Assembly (NCBI RefSeq): GCF_033958435.1
Contig: NC_134138.1
Location: 24,396,598 to 24,460,597 of the forward strand
Source of the DNA: Carettochelys insculpta
Taxonomy: Eukaryota; Chordata; Testudines; Carettochelyidae
Direction of reading: 5' to 3'
Length of the DNA: 64,000 nt
Below the pieces are notes generated by a model that saw only the letters and a program-made list of their open reading frames with translations, was not told the DNA's origin and made no database searches. Shown piece after piece: positions 59,301 through 64,000 of this stretch (positions are counted from its first letter, which is position 1; the number at the start of each line of letters is the position of its first letter). The position numbers and the translations under genes are program-made.

Positions 59301-59808
59301 CGTATAATCCTTCCTTTTCTCTAGCTATTTTCACTTTTTTTTTAAATGTACAATTAAGTTCAAGGTTCACAACTATCCAGGCCCATCATAGGTTAGGAAG
59401 GTATAACCATGTGGAATAAAGTGCTATGCTCTGGTAACAGAATATAACTGAGCTCCAAGTTCCGCACATTCAAGTCTCTCGCTTAATGCATCAGGATGGT
59501 CCTGTGCTCCATATGCTGTACTACTCAAATTACAGGATCAGACCCTAGCTGGTACACTGCATTACTCCATGAAGTTTTACTTCAGCAGCACAACCCAATT
59601 ATGATCCCATTAACAATTTCCATGGTCTAGTTTCTAAAAATCAATGCAGTGAAGTAATTAAAGATGGGAAATATTTATCTTATACAGTAGTAATTGTTGC
59701 GTACCTGTGTGATTGGACAAATAAAGTTCATCTGACTTTGTGTCACTGCTATGTCTTCATCTATTTGTTCAATGGCCTCATTAGCATCAGCATCTGACTG
59801 GAGACCAA
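50259..59808 (-). CDS. NSMCE2: NSMCE2 (NSE2/MMS21 SUMO ligase), last three coding exons
   Basis: Exons 59808-59705, 58704-58598 and 50373-50259 on the minus strand splice by GT-AG into 107 continuous residues ending at a TAG. The product is the C-terminal half of NSE2, the SP-RING E3 SUMO ligase subunit of the nuclear SMC5/6 DNA-repair complex. Visible features are an acidic linker followed by VTQSQMNF, then the [20 protein letters not shown] with the Cys and His zinc ligands, and CPKIGC with the last two Cys ligands, followed by the helix [12 protein letters not shown]. The 5' exons (N-terminal coiled-coil half) are not found in the window and must lie beyond 64000. The gene is co-oriented with TRIB1 and upstream of it, as in human. 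No frame break is seen. Confidence 0.95.
50680..50830. repeat. MIR/CORE-SINE-like fragment
   Basis: The blocks GATAGGGAAACAGATTAATG and AAGTGACTTGCCCAGAGCC match the 'gaaactgaggca ... gacttgcccaaggtcac' section of amniote SINEs. Confidence 0.65.
50950..51485 (+). mobile_element. CR1 LINE 3' part with end of ORF2
   Basis: It includes the end of the reverse-transcriptase frame in broken form (GGCACTGGTGAGGCCACATC, TGTGTCCAGTTTTG, TTGGAGAGAGTTCAGTGAGG). The typical CR1 tail follows (CTGTTCTCAGTGGTGACAGA, GGAGGTCGTGGAATCTCC, GGATTGGACTAGACC). The 122-residue frame 51074-51442 is a shadow of this. Confidence 0.9.
51840..52045 (+). repeat. MIR SINE
   Basis: CACTGGCTTGTTGTGTCAGCC, CAAATCACTTAACCACCCTG, TGCCTCAGTTTTTCAATATA and AGAATAATAATTATCTG follow the MIR consensus order. 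The copy extends to GAGTGCCTTAAAAGCTTCAC. Confidence 0.8.
52385..52610. mobile_element. TCGATTT-type DNA element
   Basis: It contains CATCTTAAATCGATTTTTGC, GGGTCGATGGTGGCACCC, TGCTCGATTTACTGC and the end CTTCCGGTAAGTACAGA. This matches a style of turtle non-autonomous element with repeated TCGA words and GTGTAGAC-like ends. The left end is unclear. Confidence 0.45.
52815..53350. mobile_element. hAT-like non-autonomous element
   Basis: CAGTGGTTTTCAACCAGTG at the left and AAAAGGTTGGGAACGACTG at the right form inverted hAT-type ends, 536 bp apart. Direct words GTGTGCTGTGAGAAC and CAGCGTGCTGTGAAA follow the left end. Non-coding. Confidence 0.75.
54612..55094 (+). pseudogene. Reading frame with seven 17-residue tandem repeats, origin unknown
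   Basis: A 51-bp unit repeats exactly in step, with first codons at 54612, 54663, 54714, 54765, 54816, 54867 and 54918. In one frame each unit reads like LPAA.Y.....LP....: [85 protein letters not shown]. Unit 2 contains a TAG. The frame then continues through an acidic segment ([15 protein letters not shown]) to a stop at 55092-55094. No ATG opens it, so it is broken or part of a spliced or fused gene. The G/C content is far above its AT-rich surroundings. It might come from a retroelement gag or a host repeat gene. No family was recognised. Confidence 0.6.
55200..55620 (+). repeat. GC-rich degenerate tandem repeat, period about 80-92 bp
   Basis: AGGGCTTACACACTG-like words recur at about 55283, 55375, 55461 and 55541, each preceded by CCCTGCCC-type sequence. 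It directly follows the 17-residue-repeat frame and shares its composition, so both may belong to one inserted unit (roughly 54340-55690). Confidence 0.55.
57281..57728. mobile_element. hAT-like non-autonomous element
   Basis: CAGTGGTTCCCAACCTTTTC at the left and CCCCAGGTTGGGAAACAG at the right are inverted ends. The inner edges carry GTGGACACCC and TGGACCCCCTGC. AT-rich interior, non-coding. Confidence 0.8.
57834..58160 (-). mobile_element. Tigger/pogo-like MITE, copy B
   Basis: TACAGTAAACACTTTCATATCC at one end and GAGGTTTATTGTA at the other. It is the same family as 40334-40671 in inverted orientation and shares TTATCCAGAATATTTGAAC and CAACCTCCCAGTCC. Confidence 0.7.
58598..58704 (-). CDS. 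NSMCE2: NSMCE2 penultimate coding exon
   Basis: The exon is 107 bp after TTGCAG, ending AG before GTAGGC. It has 35 codons ([10 protein letters not shown] to QKKKA) plus two bases of a split Ser codon. It contains the SP-RING CGH zinc ligands. The junction with the previous exon keeps the spacing of the human protein exactly. Confidence 0.93.
58705..59704 (-). other. NSMCE2: NSMCE2 penultimate intron
   Basis: A compact 1.0-kb GT-AG intron between two SP-RING exons. It holds a G-rich stretch at about 58840-59030 and no recognised repeat. The 173-residue plus-strand frame that overlaps the neighbouring exon is antisense noise. Confidence 0.75.
59705..59808 (-). CDS. NSMCE2: NSMCE2 third-last coding exon
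   Basis: The exon is 104 bp, bounded by TTGTAG and a GTACG donor. It starts with the last two bases of a split codon, followed by 34 codons from [10 protein letters not shown] to CPITQ. It encodes the acidic linker and the first Cys of the SP-RING. Confidence 0.93.
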
Positions 59809-62094
59809 CTACAATGAGAAAAGACAAATTATTAATTTTTATCAAAAAAATCAGTAAGTAGCAGCAGTAACCAAGATGAGACCGTTTTTCCCTAAATAAA
59901 AAACAATCATAAAAACTGTGTGGTATCTGCTAAGAAATGTTAGTTTTTAAATGCTGACAACTACAGTCATGATTTTTATATGAGAGGGAAATGAAAGCCT
60001 GATTCAGCAAAATCATCCATGATGGTAGGACTTGTTACTTCTCTTAAAAATCTCTGCATTTGCCAAAGCAGATACTATAATTCTGTTCTTATACCAAACC
60101 AAATCTAGAATAACAATGCTGATTTTGTGATCTGCTGGGGATTCACTGGCCTGAATATAAGTAGGATATGGTCTCAGTTTTCTCAATAGCCAAAACAATC
60201 CCTACAACCATTTTATTTAACCTTGTATCAGTGAGAGGGAACCTCTACTAAGGTATATGAACAAGAGCCCATTTTCTTAAATTGACATGTATTTTCAAAG
60301 TTCAATCTGAACAGATATGATACGTATTTCCACATAAGCTGACTTGTGTCTAGGCAAACCCTTTTATTTGCAAAATATGTAATGATTAAAAGTCATTGAT
60401 GCACATGTAAGATGAATAGACATGCTATATCCCTGCTTTCCCTCTCTGGCATTGCTGTGCCCGTGTGCAGCTCTCTGCACAACCATCTCCCCATTGTTGA
60501 GGCACCTGGAGATTTTAGTGACTCTGTGGCTCACTCAGCATCTCTCTCTGATGTTACTGCTTTCCCCAGTGGTAGCAGAGCCTATCTGTTCTCCGGCAGC
60601 ACCCATCCCTTCACAGAACCCAGGCTGTATTCCAAATGTTGAACCACTGGAGCATACTGGCTATAGAACTGTTGTTGCTGCCATTGGTAGTAGTTACACC
60701 TTTTGCTGCACCACGTCTTGCTACTGGTTATATTTCATTTTTGCATCTTTCCCTCTTCTTCCTATCCTGCCCGAACTCCCACCTTCCTCTGACTGCCAAC
60801 TCTCACAGAAGCGTCAAAATGGGTTTGGGGTGATTCTAGCAAACACACATTCACTCTAACAACAAGGACATGTCTATTTTTGGACAATATCTTTGTTAAA
60901 AAGACCTCACTCATTTAAATCCTTGAAAGTCATCAAATAACAACATTGAGAAGTACCAACAAAACAGATTGGTAGTTCTCCTGGCAAAATAGCCTTTCAA
61001 TAGAATCATTAGCAAGTCAAAAAAAAATAAAGAGAGATGGAAGAGGACACAATTTAGTTGTCTGTAAATCCAGAAACAGGTACTATAAGGAAAGCAAGGA
61101 CCAATTATCTGCATTAGGCACTATTTCATAGACCTTTTTTATGATGTTCCTCTTCAAAATGCACACAGGTAATCTTCAGTGTATAACACACTGTATTTCA
61201 TGAACATAAAAACCATCTTGTGAAAACTAGTAGGAAAAAAACCAAGGCTCTCTCCTTACAAAAACAATAGGTAAATTGCACCTTAGAGTTCAAGGGCAAC
61301 AGGCTGCTGTAGGTGTATCTAGACCTTCAGTAACCATAGGCTACAATATGGAATATTCTTTCTCTGAAAGCCATATGAGTTCTTTTCTTACAAGTGAAAC
61401 CAATACAGCACAAGGGCTACAGATCTTCCATAAATTCACAGAATCTTTAAGTTTTGGTACTTCATAGCTTTGATATTTCCAGCTGAAAACATCTGGAGAA
61501 TTTCACTTTTTTAGGCTTCATTTTGTTCCAATTCAGGAGCATAGCACATGTTCCCATGCTTTATGTCAACAACAATATGGGAGTGCTGCAGAGGAGTTTT
61601 AGGTCAGATGACTGAGGTGGTCTTCTTTGGTTACAAATGTTGGTGATGTTTGGACACCAACACAGTTGGGTACAGCTCTAAAGCCTGCAATGTACAGAGG
61701 TCATTTTAAACCAAACTGTTCTTATAAATGTGTCACACATACGGACTTAGGCCAATATTTTCAGATCTAGGTGTTTAAAGTTAGGCACTTAAGTAGAAGT
61801 GCATTGCAAATGTTTAACCGCTACAGATTTCAGTGAGATTGATGGGTGTTCATCAGTTTAGAAGGTCAAGATGCTTGTATTTTAGGAGCTAACTTTAGGC
61901 ACCCGGTTTGAAAATGCCAGCTTAAATTCCAGTGCTATAACTGGATCTACAGTTCTTCATGGACTCGTTTTAAACTTTCTCTTACTTTGGACCTGACCTA
62001 AGTTCTTTTGGGCTTGGACTGTCCCTTTGTTTTCATGGTGTCTAATACACTGGGACAATGGCCTCACAGTGCTCTTGCAATACTGCAGACCACT
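59809..62094 (-). other. NSMCE2: NSMCE2 intron, unassigned part
   Basis: AT-rich intronic sequence upstream of the exon at 59808. I searched by eye for the preceding NSMCE2 exon (the FKQQLKELKK region) on the minus strand and did not find it. No clear repeat here. Confidence 0.6.
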
Positions 62095-63268
62095 AATGAG
62101 CTAAATGAGGAGATGGATTGCAAACAAATTTGTGGGTGACACAAAGCTGGGGGAAAGGATATATATGCTGGAGGGTAGGGATAAGATCCAGAGTGACCTA
62201 AAAATATTGGAGGACTGGGCTAAAAGAAATCTAATAAGGTTTAACAAGGACAAGAGCAGAGTGCTGCATTTAGGATGGAAGAACCCCATGCACTGCTCCA
62301 GGCTGGGAACCAGCTAGCTAAGCAGCACTTCTGCAGAAAGAGAACTGGGGATTACGGTGGATGAGAAGTTGGATATGAGTCAGTGTGTCATTGTTGCCAA
62401 GAAGGTTAATGGCTTATTTATTTTTCTTAACATGTGCATAGTTGTCTAGCTAAGCAACTGCATTTTGAGCAGCATGATACAGTTCTTCTAGACCATCTCT
62501 GACCCTCGTCAGCAAGCACTCATTAACAGTATGTGTCATCTTCTGTGTTGCACTGCAGTTGCACAAAAGGCTGTCATAAAGGCCCAAGCGATACTTGTTG
62601 GTTGCACCGATCTTGCCCAGTCCAGAACCTGTTCTACAGGGAGCACTGGTGATGGGGTAGGTCAAAACCAGGCAGGTAGATTGGGCTGCATTAGTAGCAG
62701 ATCAAGGGAAATGATTAATTGCTTCTATTCAGCATTAGTGAGGCAACATCTGGAGTACTTTGTTCACTTTTTGGCACCTGGCTACAGTAAAGATGTGTAC
62801 AAATTGTAGAGAGTCCAGAGGAGAGCCATGAAAATTATTAGGGAGCTTGGGCACATGACTTATGAGGAGAGGCTCTGGGGACAGGCCTTATTTAGTCTGC
62901 AGAAGAGCAGAATGAGAGAGAATTTGATTGCAACCTTCAATTACCTTATGATGGGTTCCAAAGAGGATGAAGCTAGACTGTTCTCAGTGGCAGATGACAG
63001 AACGTGACAGAACAAGGAGAAATGAAGTTGCCGTGGAGGAGGTCCAGGCTGGATATTAGGAAAAAAAAAAGTTTCACTAGGAGAGTGGTGAAGCTCCAGA
63101 ATGGGTTAGCTAGGGAGGTAATAGAATCTGCCTCGTAAGATTTTTAATGCCAGATTTGACAAATTCCTGGTTGGGATGATTTAGTTGGGGTTGGTCCTGC
63201 ATTGAGCAGGGAGTTGGACTAGATGATCTACAGACGTCTCTTCCAACCCTAATCTTTTATAATTTTAC
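62095..63268 (+). mobile_element. CR1 LINE 3' part, interrupted by another LINE fragment
   Basis: The C-terminal RT region is recognisable (AATTTGTGGGTGACACAAAGC, GGAGGACTGGGCTAAAAGAA, TTGCCAAGAAGGTTAATGGC). The CR1 tail ends GGACTAGATGATCTACAGACG...TCTTCCAACCCTAATC. Between 62414 and 62679 about 266 bp of foreign sequence interrupts it. CR1 resumes with TTGGGCTGCATTAGTAGCAG. Frameshifts and stops throughout. Confidence 0.88.
62414..62679 (-). mobile_element. LINE C-terminal fragment nested in CR1
   Basis: The minus-strand frame 62665-62450 includes LGLYDSLLCNCSATQKMTH, then VNECLL. This C-x-C...H...C pattern resembles the zinc-knuckle-like C-terminus of non-LTR reverse transcriptases (RTE/Jockey-like). 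It interrupts the CR1 copy and is oriented against it. The family is not certain. Confidence 0.5.
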
Positions 63269-64000
63269 AAATAATAACAATAAAGAACTACTTATAACAG
63301 TTTCTGGAGGTATATCTTCTCACATGCTATTAATATTATTTAAAGATACTGTAAGAGTGAGAGTAAGTTAACAGCACCTGAAATAGAAGCCAATAGAACA
63401 TTATGATACTTTGGATAAATCACCCACATATTTGTTGTGGCTGCTTGCTGCTTTGGATTATGAAGGGGGAGAAAGTAGTTTTTTCTTGCCAATTCCAGTA
63501 CATCCTGCAGTGATTACATAGGAGAATACACACATATACCTTTGCGATCTCAGTCACACACAGACTTCGAATTAGTACCATGTCTTTAGCCAGGCATTTT
63601 AAACTACAGAACCCATCTTGTAAATTCTTACAAATATGAACAGTTTCTTTCATATCAAGGGACTCCTTATGTTACTAAGCACAATGTGAATAAATGGTCA
63701 CAGGATCAAGGCCTGTGTTGATAAGTTTGATTTTTCTATCTGAAAAAGGTATGAAAATGCTGGGCCATGCATACTTCAGTTAACCACATTGCCTTTTTTC
63801 CTCGTGAATTACTACTGCATGAATGAAATACCAATTCTTCTAGTAGATGCAGCCAGGCATTCCATACAAATGTGTGCATACACGTGCACCCGAACCAGCA
63901 AAATTTGCCTAGCAGTACCTGGAGAGGGGTGGCACTGGTGTCTCATGGCTACAGCCCCTCCCCTGCCGACGTGATGCAGCACTGCCACAATCCTCTTCTT
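63269..64000 (-). other. NSMCE2: NSMCE2 intron, no feature recognised
   Basis: AT-rich sequence. The minus-strand frame 63653-63420 shows no NSMCE2-like residues. Assigned to the intron only because the 5' exons of NSMCE2 must lie beyond the window. Confidence 0.5.

Noticed and set aside
1..64000. CRISPR arrays, operons, riboswitches or bacterial promoters
   Set aside because: Spliced genes, CR1/MIR repeats and poly(A) signals show a vertebrate nuclear genome. The tandem repeats present have no spacer structure.

Overview
The window is nuclear DNA of a vertebrate and most probably of a turtle. The two recognisable host genes are spliced vertebrate genes. The repeat load matches what is known of turtle genomes: CR1 LINE 3' ends, MIR-like amniote SINEs, many hAT-like and Tigger-like non-autonomous DNA elements, foldback elements ending in TGTCTACAC, a PIF/Harbinger copy and a DIRS-type retrotransposon. 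The species assignment is an inference from repeat types, not a database match. Nothing bacterial, no CRISPR array and no rRNA or tRNA gene was seen.

Host genes. TRIB1 (Tribbles pseudokinase 1) lies complete on the minus strand. Its three coding exons are at 29782-29459, 27974-27682 and 24980-24512 (361 aa). A CpG-rich promoter lies upstream and a 3' UTR of about 1.7 kb ends at an AATAAA at 22803-22798. The 3' end of NSMCE2 (SUMO ligase of the SMC5/6 complex) lies upstream on the same strand. Its last three coding exons are at 59808-59705, 58704-58598 and 50373-50259 and carry the SP-RING zinc-finger ligands. The two genes are adjacent and co-oriented in human as well, which supports both calls.

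Layout. 1-22.7 kb is gene-poor sequence downstream of TRIB1. It holds a deleted Harbinger element (2.58-6.28 kb) with a nested foldback MITE, C-rich minisatellite-like stretches, hAT-like and Tigger-like elements, and a foldback SINE-like insertion at 21.1 kb. 22.8-30.1 kb is TRIB1. A GT-rich minisatellite abuts its promoter at 30.14-30.76 kb. 30.8-44 kb is intergenic, with several MITEs, two of them apparently nested in others. 44.0-64 kb is the 3' part of NSMCE2. A DIRS-like retrotransposon of about 6 kb (44.18-50.17 kb) appears to sit inside its 3' UTR, about 90 bp after the stop codon. The NSMCE2 introns hold CR1 copies, DNA elements and a decayed repeat-protein reading frame.

Most notable. 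(1) The DIRS element keeps inverted terminal repeats, an internal complementary region, and recognisable gag, RT, RNase H and tyrosine-recombinase parts, and it splits the NSMCE2 3' UTR. (2) An unassigned reading frame has seven 17-residue (51-bp) tandem repeats at 54.61-54.97 kb. (3) A hairpin SINE-like insertion is flanked by a 13-bp target duplication. (4) Several otherwise different elements share TGTCTACAC-type ends. No wholly new biological system is evident.
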